Assembly: GCA_017543445.1 (NCBI GenBank)
Contig: JAFYGB010000023.1
Coordinates: 1-36,989, forward strand
From: Lachnospiraceae bacterium
GTDB lineage: Bacteria > Bacillota > Clostridia > Lachnospirales > Lachnospiraceae
DNA length: 36,989 nucleotides
Direction: 5' to 3'
This document shows positions 16,018 to 23,963 of the stretch, one piece after another. Position numbers and translations under genes: made by a program. Numbering within the stretch: position 1 is the stretch's first letter; each line of letters begins with the position of its first letter. The notes below the pieces were generated by a model, which was given only the letters and a program-made list of their open reading frames with translations, was not told the origin of the DNA and did no database searches.

Positions 16018-16131
16018 AGCAGGGAACATTCCCGAATATAAGCAACGAGATCGGCTGCTGTACGCCCCGTAATTACGGCGTTTGGCAGTCGATTTTCTCA
16101 CAGTGAGATATAGGAATAAGAGGGTATGTGT
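16018..16131 (+). other. Palindrome-rich spacer before tex
   Basis: Three small dyads: GGGAA/TTCCC near 16022-16033, a perfect 12-bp palindrome CCGTAATTACGG (16067-16078) within ACGC...GCGT, and CTCACAGTGAG just downstream. None has a good T-tract. One may end the surface-protein message; no clear promoter was seen. Confidence 0.35.
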
Positions 16132-18276
16132 ATGGATATCGTAAGAGTATTGGCAGAGGAACAAAAGATACGGACGACACAGGTCGAGGCGGTCATCAAA
16201 CTGATCGACGAGGGCAATACGATCCCGTTCATCGCGCGTTACCGTAAGGAGGCGCACGGGGGCCTGAATGATGAGGTGCTGCGTAACCTGGATGAGCGTC
16301 TGCGCTATCTGCGCGGCCTCGAGGAGCGTAAGGAAGCAGTGCTGTCATCCATCGAGGAGCAGGGGAAGCTGACCGATGAGTTGAAGCAGGAGATCAAGGC
16401 GGCGATGACGCTGGTTGCGGTGGAGGATCTCTACCGCCCGTATAAGCAAAAGCGTCGTACGCGCGCGACGATTGCGAAGGAGCACGGCCTGGAGCCGCTG
16501 GCGAACCTGATCCTGTTGCAGATGACGAAGAAGGACCTGCTGACGGAGGCGGCGCCCTTCGTGGACCCGGAGAAGGAGGTCCCGACCCCGGAGGACGCGG
16601 TCGCGGGCGCAAAGGACATCATCGCGGAAAATATCAGCGACAATGCCGAATACCGTACGTATATCCGCGATCTGACCATGAAGCAGGGCGCGGTGGTCTG
16701 CGAAAGCCGCGTCGGCGAAGAGGCCAGCGTATATGAGAATTATTATAAATATGAGCGACCGGTCGCTAAACAGCCCGGTCACGCGACTCTCGCCATCAAC
16801 CGCGGCGAGGAGGAGAAGATCCTCTCTGTGAAGATCCTGACGGACGACGAGCGGGCCATCGGCTACCTGTGTAAGAAGGTCATTGTCCGCGATAACCCGT
16901 TCACGACGCCGACATTGAAAGAGGCAGTACAGGACGCGTATGAGCGCCTGATCTGGCCTTCCATCGAGCGAGAAGTGCGGAATGCGCTGACAGAGGCGGC
17001 AGAGGACGGTGCGATCAAGGTGTTCGGTAAGAACCTGCGCCAGCTGCTCATGCAGCCGCCCATCAGCGGGCACGTGGTGCTCGGCTGGGATCCGGCCTTC
17101 CGTACGGGCTGTAAGCTCGCGGTCGTGGATGCCACCGGTAAGGTCCTGGACACCGTCGTGATCTATCCGACGGCACCGCAGAATAAGGTGAACGAGGCGA
17201 AGGTCATCCTGAAGAAACTGGTAGAAAAATACAACGTCGAGCTGATCTCCGTCGGAAACGGAACGGCGTCGCGTGAGAGCGAGCAGGTGATCGCGCAGTT
17301 CATCCACGAGATCAACCGCCCGCTGAAATATATCATCGTCAATGAAGCCGGCGCGAGCGTGTATTCCGCATCGAAGCTGGCGACCGAGGAGTTCCCGAAG
17401 TTCGACGTGGGACAGCGAAGCGCAGTTTCGATCGCCCGCCGTCTGCAGGACCCGCTGGCGGAACTGGTGAAGATCGACCCGAAGTCCATCGGCGTGGGTC
17501 AGTACCAGCATGACATGAACCAGAAGAAACTGTCCGACACCCTCGGCGGTGTCGTAGAAGACTGCGTAAACCAGGTCGGTGTCGACCTGAACACCGCGTC
17601 GGTCTCCCTGCTGGAATATGTATCCGGCATCAATAAAACCATCGCGAAGAACATCGTGACCTTCCGTGAGGAGAACGGAAGCTTTAAGGACCGTAAGCAG
17701 CTCCTGAAGGTTGCAAAACTGGGTCCGAAGGCCTACGAACAGTGCGCAGGTTTCCTGCGCATCCGCGACGGAAAGACGCCGCTCGACGCGACGGCCGTAC
17801 ACCCCGAGAGTTACGAAATCGCGGAGCAGGTGCTCGCGAAGGTCGGAGCGACCGACCGGGAGATCGGTAAGCTGGCCGGTTTGAAGAAGCGCGTGGGCGA
17901 CATCAAGAAGATGGCAGCGGAACTGAACGTCGGCGAGATGACATTGACCGATATCATCGGCGAGCTCGAGAAGCCGTCGCGCGACCCGCGTGAGGAGATG
18001 CCGAAGCCGGTGCTACGCGCCGACGTCCTCGACATGGAGCAGCTCACGCCCGGCATGGTGCTGAAGGGCACCGTCCGCAACGTTATCGATTTCGGCGCCT
18101 TCGTCGATATCGGCGTGCACCAGGACGGACTGGTACACATTTCCCAGCTGACGGACCGTTATATCAAGCATCCGCTCGAGGCGGTGTCGGTCGGCGACGT
18201 AGTGAATGTTAAGGTTTTATCGGTAGACGTAAAGAAGAAGCGCATTTCACTTACCATGAAAGGCGTGGAGCAATAG
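16132..18276 (+). CDS. tex: Tex-family RNA-binding transcription accessory protein
   Basis: 714 residues, usual for Tex. Domain order: N-terminal helical region (about 1-300), YqgF RNase-H-like domain (VLGWDPAFRTGCKLAVVD, about residue 322 on), helix-hairpin-helix region (GVDLNTASVSLLEYVSG), and a C-terminal S1 domain (GMVLKGTVRNVIDFGAFVDIG, quoted in part). Tex binds nucleic acids and affects transcription and virulence-gene expression in other bacteria; its exact role is unsettled. An ATG at 16126 is in frame, but AGAGGG lies 1 nt from it and 7 nt from the ATG at 16132, which is preferred. The S1 motif GAFVDIGVHQDGLVHISQL is intact. Confidence 0.96.
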   Translation: MDIVRVLAEEQKIRTTQVEAVIKLIDEGNTIPFIARYRKEAHGGLNDEVLRNLDERLRYLRGLEERKEAVLSSIEEQGKLTDELKQEIKAAMTLVAVEDLYRPYKQKRRTRATIAKEHGLEPLANLILLQMTKKDLLTEAAPFVDPEKEVPTPEDAVAGAKDIIAENISDNAEYRTYIRDLTMKQGAVVCESRVGEEASVYENYYKYERPVAKQPGHATLAINRGEEEKILSVKILTDDERAIGYLCKKVIVRDNPFTTPTLKEAVQDAYERLIWPSIEREVRNALTEAAEDGAIKVFGKNLRQLLMQPPISGHVVLGWDPAFRTGCKLAVVDATGKVLDTVVIYPTAPQNKVNEAKVILKKLVEKYNVELISVGNGTASRESEQVIAQFIHEINRPLKYIIVNEAGASVYSASKLATEEFPKFDVGQRSAVSIARRLQDPLAELVKIDPKSIGVGQYQHDMNQKKLSDTLGGVVEDCVNQVGVDLNTASVSLLEYVSGINKTIAKNIVTFREENGSFKDRKQLLKVAKLGPKAYEQCAGFLRIRDGKTPLDATAVHPESYEIAEQVLAKVGATDREIGKLAGLKKRVGDIKKMAAELNVGEMTLTDIIGELEKPSRDPREEMPKPVLRADVLDMEQLTPGMVLKGTVRNVIDFGAFVDIGVHQDGLVHISQLTDRYIKHPLEAVSVGDVVNVKVLSVDVKKKRISLTMKGVEQ

Positions 18277-18292
18277 AAATAGGGGGGGTTTT

Positions 18293-19411
18293 ATGCCGTA
18301 TTTCTTTTTATTTGCCTGTATTGCCGCCGTGGCGATCCTTTTGTACTTGACGTTTTTCTTTTTCCGTATTATAGTCTTTCTGGTCGGGAACAAACATCGG
18401 GTACTGCTGTTTATCGGCAGCCTGGTCTTCACCGCGGGCTTTATGTACGGGATCTGCATGCTGACACGCGTTGGCATCCCGGTTCTGATCTATCTGGGTA
18501 TCACCGCCCTCGTCACGGATCTGGTGTACCTGATCCTGCGTAAGACGGCGCTGAAAGAGGCGAATGGGAAGGTTTATGCGATCTTCCATCTGGGCCTCAT
18601 TCCGGTAGTTCTCACGACACTGATCGTAATCTACGGCTATCAGAATATGTTCCATGTGTACGAGACGCGCATCACAGTTGAGACGGATAAGCCGTTGCGG
18701 GCTGAAGGCTATCGCGTGGCGCTTCTGGCGGACTTGCATTACGGCAACTCGATCACGGGCGAGCAGCTGCAGAAATACTGTGATCAGATCAGCGCGGCAA
18801 ATGTTGACTTTATGATCCTGTGCGGTGACCTCTCGGATGAGAGCACCACGCCGGAGATGCTGGAGGAGTGCTACCGCATCCTGGGCAGTGTGAAGACCAA
18901 CTATGGTATCTACTTTGTGTATGGCAACCATGACCGCAGGCGCTACGCCGCGGGCTCGGCGGGCTACACGGAGGACATGCTGGTCTCTGTGATCGAAAAG
19001 AACAACATTAAGATCCTGCTTGATGAGATCGTATCGATCAACAACGAGATCGTGCTGGTGGGACGCGATGACAAAAACGTGCAGCGCCAGGGCGGACGAG
19101 AGAGTAACGCGAACATCATGAAGCGTGTGAACACGGAGAAATACGTACTCGTGGCGCAGCATATTCCGGAGGATATGCAGGAATATGCGGACTTAGGCGC
19201 GGACCTGCAGCTGGGCGGGCACATGCACGCCGGGCAGATCTTTCCGATCAATGTGATCAATGAACTTACGAAGGAGCAGAACAGGGGTACCCGCAAATTC
19301 GGGAACCTGACCTCCATCGTGACGAACGGCATCTCCGGCTGGGGATTTCCCGTGCGTACGGCGGCGCATTCCGAGTACATGATCATTGATATCGTCTCCA
19401 CAGCGAGATAG
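18293..19411 (+). CDS. Membrane-bound calcineurin-like metallophosphoesterase
   Basis: 372 residues. The first 120 contain four hydrophobic helices. The phosphoesterase domain follows with all metal-ligand motifs: ADLHYG (Asp147, His149), CGDLSDE (Asp179), YGNHD (Asn212, His213), VAQHIP (His290) and GGHMHAG (His310, His312). This is the YkuE/YaeI-like layout of membrane phosphoesterases, some acting on lipid-linked substrates such as UDP-diacylglucosamine; the substrate here is not determined. Start ATG follows a run of G (AGGGGGGG) with 4-nt spacing. It follows tex by 16 nt, so they may be co-transcribed. Confidence 0.9.
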   Translation: MPYFFLFACIAAVAILLYLTFFFFRIIVFLVGNKHRVLLFIGSLVFTAGFMYGICMLTRVGIPVLIYLGITALVTDLVYLILRKTALKEANGKVYAIFHLGLIPVVLTTLIVIYGYQNMFHVYETRITVETDKPLRAEGYRVALLADLHYGNSITGEQLQKYCDQISAANVDFMILCGDLSDESTTPEMLEECYRILGSVKTNYGIYFVYGNHDRRRYAAGSAGYTEDMLVSVIEKNNIKILLDEIVSINNEIVLVGRDDKNVQRQGGRESNANIMKRVNTEKYVLVAQHIPEDMQEYADLGADLQLGGHMHAGQIFPINVINELTKEQNRGTRKFGNLTSIVTNGISGWGFPVRTAAHSEYMIIDIVSTAR

Positions 19412-19459
19412 TATTTGGGGCTTATAAGTTTTTTAGAATTCAGGAGTTGAAACAACAAA

Positions 19460-21109
19460 ATGAACGAATGGAAACCGAAACTGTTTTCATCCATGAAAAC
19501 CTATTCTTCGAAGCAGTTTGCAAAGGACGTCGTAGCAGGTATCATCGTAGCGATCATTGCCCTGCCGCTTAGTATCGCCCTTGCGATCGCTTCGGGCGTT
19601 GTGCCGGAGCAGGGCCTCTACACCGCCATCGTAGCGGGATTTTTCATTGCCCTCTTAGGCGGCAGTAGCGTGCAGATTTCGGGACCGACGGCGGCCTTCG
19701 CGATCGTAGTCGCAGGCATCGTGGCGCAGCACGGCATGTCCGGCTTAGCGCTCGCGACCATCATGGCCGGCGTTCTGCTGATCCTCATGGGTATCCTGCG
19801 GATGGGGAGTCTGATCAAGTTCATTCCCTATACCATCACGACCGGTTTCACAGCCGGTATCGCGGTGACCATCGTGATTGGCCAGATCAAAGATTTCCTG
19901 GGCCTGCGTCTGGAGAAGTCGCCGATCGAGACCACCGAGAAATTCATCGAGGCGGTAAAAGGTTTGTCGACCATCAACCTGCATGCGTTGTTCGTAGGTC
20001 TGGTCTGCCTGACCATTCTCATCCTGTGGCCGAAGATCAATAAGGTCATCCCGGGTTCGCTGATCGCGGTCCTGGTGGGCATTGGCCTCGTGAAAGGCAT
20101 GGATCTTCGGGTCAATACCATCGGCAACCTGTACAACATAACGTCCGGCTTGCCGAAATTCACCGCTCCGACCATCTCCTTTGATACGATCCATAAACTC
20201 TTCCCGGACGCCGTGACCATTGCGATCCTGGCGGCGGTAGAGTCCCTGCTTTCCTGCGTGGTTTCCGACGGTATGTGCGGCAGCCGCCATCAGTCCAACA
20301 CGGAGTTGATCGGTCAGGGATGCGGTAATATTCTGTCCGCGTTGTTCGGAGGAATTCCCGCGACAGGCGCGATCGCGCGTACCGCGGCGAATGTTAAGAA
20401 CGGCGGACGTACGCCGGTCGCCGGCATGGTACACGCTGTGGTCCTGCTGCTGATCCTGGTGCTCCTCATGCCGTACGCAAAGTGGATCCCCATGCCGACC
20501 ATCGCAGCTATCCTGTTCATGGTGGCGTACAATATGAGTGAGTGGCGCTCGTTCGTGAAACTTTGCAAAACGTCGCCGCGAAGCGATATCCTGGTGCTGG
20601 TGCTCACCTTCGTTCTGACCGTTGTCTTCGACCTGGTCGTAGCCATCGAGGTCGGCCTGCTCGTTGCCGTTATCTTCTTCATGAAGCACATGGCGGAGAC
20701 GACGAAAGTCAGTGGTTGGGAGTACTTCACCGAAGAAGAGATCAAAAACGACGAGAACGCCATTGGCCGCAAACTGGTTCCGTCGAATACCCAGGTGTTT
20801 GAGATCATCGGCCCGATGTTCTTCGGCGCGGCGGAGAAATTCACCGATTTCCCGATCGAGCGCGGGGTCAATGTTCTCATCCTGCGTATGCGTGGTGTGC
20901 CGGTCGTAGATGCAACGGCTATGCGCTCGTTGAATAACGTCCTGGATCATTGTAAGAGAAACGAAATAACGCTGGTGCTGTCGCATCTGCAGCCGCAGCC
21001 GAAGTCCGTGCTGGAGAAATCCGGTTTTCTGGAGAAGGTCGGCGCGGACAATATCTGCGCGAACATTGACGCTGCGCTGGAGCGCGCGGCGCAGCTCGGC
21101 AAAAAGTGA
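19460..21109 (+). CDS. SulP-family anion transporter with STAS domain
   Basis: 549 residues, typical for SulP. The N-terminal transmembrane part (about 25-420) has the family signature ALPLSIALAIASGVVPEQGL and the segment GGSSVQISGPTAAFAI (quoted in part). The C-terminal STAS domain (about 440-545) includes VLILRMRGVPVVDATAMRSL. Members carry sulfate, bicarbonate, C4-dicarboxylates or other anions, and sequence alone does not decide which. Ribosome site CAGGAG lies 11 nt upstream of the ATG. nadA begins 20 nt after the stop, suggesting one transcript. Confidence 0.93.
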   Translation: MNEWKPKLFSSMKTYSSKQFAKDVVAGIIVAIIALPLSIALAIASGVVPEQGLYTAIVAGFFIALLGGSSVQISGPTAAFAIVVAGIVAQHGMSGLALATIMAGVLLILMGILRMGSLIKFIPYTITTGFTAGIAVTIVIGQIKDFLGLRLEKSPIETTEKFIEAVKGLSTINLHALFVGLVCLTILILWPKINKVIPGSLIAVLVGIGLVKGMDLRVNTIGNLYNITSGLPKFTAPTISFDTIHKLFPDAVTIAILAAVESLLSCVVSDGMCGSRHQSNTELIGQGCGNILSALFGGIPATGAIARTAANVKNGGRTPVAGMVHAVVLLLILVLLMPYAKWIPMPTIAAILFMVAYNMSEWRSFVKLCKTSPRSDILVLVLTFVLTVVFDLVVAIEVGLLVAVIFFMKHMAETTKVSGWEYFTEEEIKNDENAIGRKLVPSNTQVFEIIGPMFFGAAEKFTDFPIERGVNVLILRMRGVPVVDATAMRSLNNVLDHCKRNEITLVLSHLQPQPKSVLEKSGFLEKVGADNICANIDAALERAAQLGKK

Positions 21110-21129
21110 TAGAGTAAAGGAGGTTCCCC

Positions 21130-22047
21130 ATGAACGTGGCGACTCTGCAGGAAGAAGTCCTGCGACTGAAGAAGGAAAAAGACGTTTGCATTTTGGCGCA
21201 CAGTTACGTGGCGCGTGAGATCGCGGAGGTCGCGGATTTTGTTGGCGACTCGTTCCAGCTGAGCGTGAAGGCACAACATTGCCCGCAGAAGACGGTCATT
21301 ATGTGCGGCGTGCGTTTCATGGCGGAGACCGTGAAGATCCTCTCTCCGGAGAAGACCGTCATCCTGTCCGCGCCCGACGCCGGCTGCCCGATGGCGGAGC
21401 AACTTTCCGTCGAGATCGTGGAGCAGGCGCGGAAGATGTTCCCGGGCTGCGCGGTCGTGGCTTATATCAACACGACGGCGGAGCTGAAGACCGTCTGCGA
21501 CGTGTGCGTGACATCCTCCTCCGCAGTGAAGATCGTAAAGAATATGCCGCAGGATAAGATCCTGTTTATCCCGGATCAGAACCTGGGCCAATATGTAAAG
21601 GCACAGGTGCCGGATAAGGACATCCGTTACATGCAGGGCGGCTGCCCCGTGCACGCGGCGATGACGCGTGAAGATGTTCTGGCGGCGAAGGCTGCCCACC
21701 CGAACGCCCTGTTCCTGGTGCATCCGGAGTGCGTTCCCGCGGTGGTGGAACTGGCCGATTTCGTCGGCTCCACCGCAGCAATCATGGATTTCGCGAAGAA
21801 GTCCGACGCCGAGGAGTTCATCATTGGCACCGAAAACAGCATCATGGAGCATCTGCAGTATGATTGCCCCGGAAAGATGTTTTACCCCCTGTCGAAGCGT
21901 CTGATCTGCATGAATATGAAGCTGACGACCCTGGGCGATGTCGCGAACATTCTGCGCGACGGCCGCGGCGGCGAGGAGATCGTCCTGCCGGCCGATGTGA
22001 TCGAGGCGGCACGCCGTCCCATCGACGCGATGCTCGCGTTCGGCTGA
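21130..22047 (+). CDS. nadA: Quinolinate synthase A
   Basis: Condenses iminoaspartate with dihydroxyacetone phosphate to quinolinate for NAD synthesis, using a [4Fe-4S] cluster. 305 residues. The three cluster cysteines fit as Cys86 (AGCPMAEQ), Cys172 (MQGGCPVHA) and Cys260 (KRLICMNMKL), with near-canonical spacing. Other family marks: ILAHSYVAREIAEVADFVGD (first part) and IPDQNLGQYV. Strong AAAGGAGG ribosome site. The usual partners nadB and nadC are not adjacent; the gene sits behind a SulP transporter. Confidence 0.95.
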   Translation: MNVATLQEEVLRLKKEKDVCILAHSYVAREIAEVADFVGDSFQLSVKAQHCPQKTVIMCGVRFMAETVKILSPEKTVILSAPDAGCPMAEQLSVEIVEQARKMFPGCAVVAYINTTAELKTVCDVCVTSSSAVKIVKNMPQDKILFIPDQNLGQYVKAQVPDKDIRYMQGGCPVHAAMTREDVLAAKAAHPNALFLVHPECVPAVVELADFVGSTAAIMDFAKKSDAEEFIIGTENSIMEHLQYDCPGKMFYPLSKRLICMNMKLTTLGDVANILRDGRGGEEIVLPADVIEAARRPIDAMLAFG

Positions 22048-22075
22048 TCCAATCCGCCTATTTATTGACTAGGTC

Positions 22076-22104
22076 TTTACACCTTTTGGAAAATGTGCTA
22101 TGAT
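22076..22104 (+). promoter_or_regulatory. Promoter of the DUF1858 gene
   Basis: TTTACA (22076-22081), 17-nt spacer, TATGAT (22099-22104). A leader hairpin GGTTCCC/GGGAGCC (22110-22129) ends just before the ribosome site. Confidence 0.78.
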
Positions 22105-22146
22105 AATGTGGTTCCCGAATATGGGAGCCCAAAGGAGGTTTATACG

Positions 22147-22386
22147 ATGACCAGAGTTACTAAAGATATGTTGATCGGAGATATGCTTAAGATCGATATC
22201 ACCATCGCGGCGATCCTTATGGCAGAGGGTATGCACTGTGTCGGCTGCCCGGCTTCCCAGGGTGAGACGCTGGAGGAGGCATCCTTCGTTCACGGCATGG
22301 ATGTTGACGAGCTCGTGACCGCGATCAACGAATATCTCGAGAAAAAAGAAGAGCAGCAGGCAAAAGCCGCCGCTACCGAAGAATAA
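22147..22386 (+). CDS. DUF1858 / hybrid-cluster-protein-associated redox disulfide protein
   Basis: 79 residues, the usual size for this domain standing alone. The hallmark is a conserved CxxC in MHCVGCPAS, preceded by a helix of the type LIGDMLKIDITIAAILMAEG and ended by a charged Lys/Glu tail. The family is found with hybrid cluster proteins and other redox systems in anaerobes, and a thiol-redox role is proposed for it; no hybrid cluster gene lies in this window. The frame is open to 22093, but that would start inside the promoter; the ATG at 22147 follows AAAGGAGG with good spacing. Monocistronic between its own promoter and terminator. Confidence 0.9.
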   Translation: MTRVTKDMLIGDMLKIDITIAAILMAEGMHCVGCPASQGETLEEASFVHGMDVDELVTAINEYLEKKEEQQAKAAATEE

Positions 22387-22395
22387 AACTTTACG

Positions 22396-22422
22396 CCCCG
22401 GCCCCGGCCGGGGTTTTCTTTT
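22396..22422 (+). terminator. Rho-independent terminator of the DUF1858 gene
   Basis: Very GC-rich stem CCCCGGC/GCCGGGG (22396-22413) followed by TTTTCTTTT. Confidence 0.92.
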
Positions 22423-22428
22423 GCAGAG

Positions 22429-22460
22429 AATGTGACACAGGGGACGGTTCTTTTTGTCAC
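22429..22460 (+). repeat. Left 32-bp terminal inverted repeat of the fold-back element
   Basis: Exact reverse complement of 22790-22821. It also contains its own dyad: AATGTGACA pairs with TGTCACATT (ending at 22463), so each end can fold as a separate hairpin. Confidence 0.95.
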
Positions 22461-22588
22461 ATTTTTGGCTCTTAAGCCACCACGGGCGGGGGTACCTTCC
22501 GTGGAATATGCTTCCTCCCGGCCAGGTCGCTCGTCGTGAAAAACATGCCGCTCGTTCGAAATCGGATTTGAGGGGGCCCGCTTCGACA

Positions 22589-22640
22589 GAGGGCGTTTTC
22601 TTGATAGCGCCAAGCTCCAGCCTGACGCGAAAACGCCCTC
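22589..22640. repeat. Internal hairpin 1 of the fold-back element
   Basis: 12-bp perfect arms GAGGGCGTTTTC (22589-22600) and GAAAACGCCCTC (22629-22640), loop 28 nt. Confidence 0.9.
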
Positions 22641-22650
22641 AGCTCGCGCA

Positions 22651-22675
22651 AAATCCAGTCTCGGAGACTGGATTT
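22651..22675. repeat. Internal hairpin 2 of the fold-back element
   Basis: 11-bp perfect arms AAATCCAGTCT (22651-22661) and AGACTGGATTT (22665-22675) with a CGG loop. No T-tract of note follows, so it is not read as a terminator. Confidence 0.9.
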
Positions 22676-22789
22676 ATGCCCCTCATCCGATATCTCACTT
22701 GCGGTGTTTTTCTACAACTCGTTCCAATGTCCGGTCGAAAGCATATTCCACGTAAGCCCCGCTTCGTGGTGGCGCGACACATTTTGAAC

Positions 22790-22821
22790 GTGACAAAAAG
22801 AACCGTCCCCTGTGTCACATT
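22790..22821 (-). repeat. Right 32-bp terminal inverted repeat of the fold-back element
   Basis: Exact reverse complement of 22429-22460. It ends about 80 bp before the -35 of the next gene's promoter. Confidence 0.95.
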
Positions 22822-22898
22822 GCATGTCGGGAACCCCGGCGGGGCAGAGGGCTGATGGGAGAAGAGAGTAGCTTGAAATGAGAAAGGAAGCTTCATCA

Positions 22899-22927
22899 TT
22901 GACTGTATCGGAGGCGTGAATTATAAT
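22899..22927 (+). promoter_or_regulatory. Strong promoter of the U32-like gene
   Basis: TTGACT (22899-22904), 17-nt spacer, perfect TATAAT (22922-22927). Because a possible TTG start codon at 22927 overlaps the -10, the true start must be downstream. Confidence 0.9.
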
Positions 22928-22974
22928 TGTGTGGAAGCAAGTCAGAAATTAATCCCGTTCAGGCAGGTGAGGGT

Positions 22975-23931
22975 ATGCAGGCAGAAAAATCAAGTGAAAA
23001 TCGAATAGCGTATTATCACCTACCAGGTCTGTTTGAGTTTTACGACCTCTATAAGGCGTTTCTTCCGGTTTTTCGGGGGCACCGTGAGTATTTTTACGAG
23101 TGGTGTGAGATCGGGTCGATTTACGGCGCTCAGGCGGATTGTTTGTGGGGCGGCGGGCGTGTCGGGTTCGGTGAGGAGCCGGCGGAACATGTCGCGGCGC
23201 TGATGCGGGAGTACGGGATCAGTGCGCGGCTTACGTTCAGCAATTCGCTGCTTAGGGAAGAGCATCTTTCGGATCGGAAGTGCAACCGCCTGTGTGCTCT
23301 GTTTGAAAAGAGCGGAGCGACAGGAAATGACAGCATGTTGAATACTCATGGCGTTGTGGAAAACGGTATCATCCTCACGTCGGACTTGTTGATGGACTAC
23401 ATAAAGTCGAAGTACCCCGGGTTCTATTTTGTGTCTTCTACGACGAAGGTGTTGACGGACTTCGGGCAGCTAGAGGACGAATTGAAACGTGAGGACTTTC
23501 GCTACGTGGTGCCGGATTTCCGGTTGAATAAAGCCTTCGACCGCCTGTTTGCATTGCCCGATGTGTGGAAGGATAAGGTCGAGTTTCTGTGCAATGAGTG
23601 CTGCAGCTTTGACTGTAAGCAACGTAGAAAATGCTATGAAAACGTGAGTCGTAAGAGCCTGGGGGAGGATCGTGAGGATCATGTATGTCCGTCGGCGCAG
23701 GCCGGGCGCGGCTACCGCTTCTCGGATGCGATGAAAAACCCAGGTTTCATCGGAAACGACGACATCCGAAATATATATTTGCCGAATGGGTTTTCCCAGT
23801 TTAAGATCGAGGGCCGCAGTTTAGGCAGCGCCGTCGTCCTCGAGTTTCTGCTCTACTATATGACGAAGCCGGAGTATCAGCTTAGGGTCCGCGAGGAGAT
23901 CTACCTCGACAGTAGTCTGGACTTGTTCTAG
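22975..23931 (+). CDS. U32-peptidase-like protein with Cys cluster
   Basis: 318 residues from the ATG at 22975, the first good start after the promoter. Late in the protein are a cysteine cluster (FLCNECCSFDCKQRRKCYE, residues 205-221) and the sequence SQFKIEGRSLGSA (residues 274-286). U32 family proteins have a similar Cys-rich site and a conserved KIEGR segment, so membership is inferred from these two motifs and the VPDFRLN strand. U32 proteins act on prephenate-derived or ubiquinone hydroxylation, RNA hydroxylation or collagen-type substrates; which applies here is unknown. It is short for a peptidase-type U32. Own promoter, next to the fold-back element. Confidence 0.65.
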   Translation: MQAEKSSENRIAYYHLPGLFEFYDLYKAFLPVFRGHREYFYEWCEIGSIYGAQADCLWGGGRVGFGEEPAEHVAALMREYGISARLTFSNSLLREEHLSDRKCNRLCALFEKSGATGNDSMLNTHGVVENGIILTSDLLMDYIKSKYPGFYFVSSTTKVLTDFGQLEDELKREDFRYVVPDFRLNKAFDRLFALPDVWKDKVEFLCNECCSFDCKQRRKCYENVSRKSLGEDREDHVCPSAQAGRGYRFSDAMKNPGFIGNDDIRNIYLPNGFSQFKIEGRSLGSAVVLEFLLYYMTKPEYQLRVREEIYLDSSLDLF

Positions 23932-23963
23932 ACAATGTCAGAAAGAATCGGAGAACGAAAACC

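Larger units (their letters stand above)
22429..22821. mobile_element. 393-bp fold-back (MITE-like) element without coding capacity
   Basis: Ends in perfect 32-bp inverted repeats. Inside these, further inverted matches continue inward (CCACCACG with CGTGGTGG; CGTGGAATATGCTT with its complement; then a diverged stretch ending ATCGGAT/ATCCGAT), so the whole element folds into one long arm. The tip carries two strong hairpins (22589-22640 and 22651-22675). No frame has a plausible start, ribosome site or protein family, so the element depends on a transposase elsewhere if it moves. The terminal motif GACACAGGGGACGGTTCT resembles a motif I recall from repeats in many Firmicutes, sometimes near REP-associated tyrosine transposases; I cannot verify that here. 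No clear target duplication is visible. Confidence 0.82.

Noticed and set aside
16345-17802. 485-codon minus-strand ORF opposite tex
   Set aside because: Shadow frame of the G+C-rich tex gene; composition is that of a reverse complement (Leu/Arg/Asp/His-rich), with no domain.
22454-22855. 133-codon ORF inside the fold-back element
   Set aside because: It lies in an inverted-repeat structure, has no ribosome site, and its composition matches repeat sequence. Same for the minus-strand frames across 22290-22613 and 22639-22899.
22927-22974. TTG start for the U32-like gene
   Set aside because: It overlaps the -10 hexamer at 22922-22927, upstream of the transcription start.
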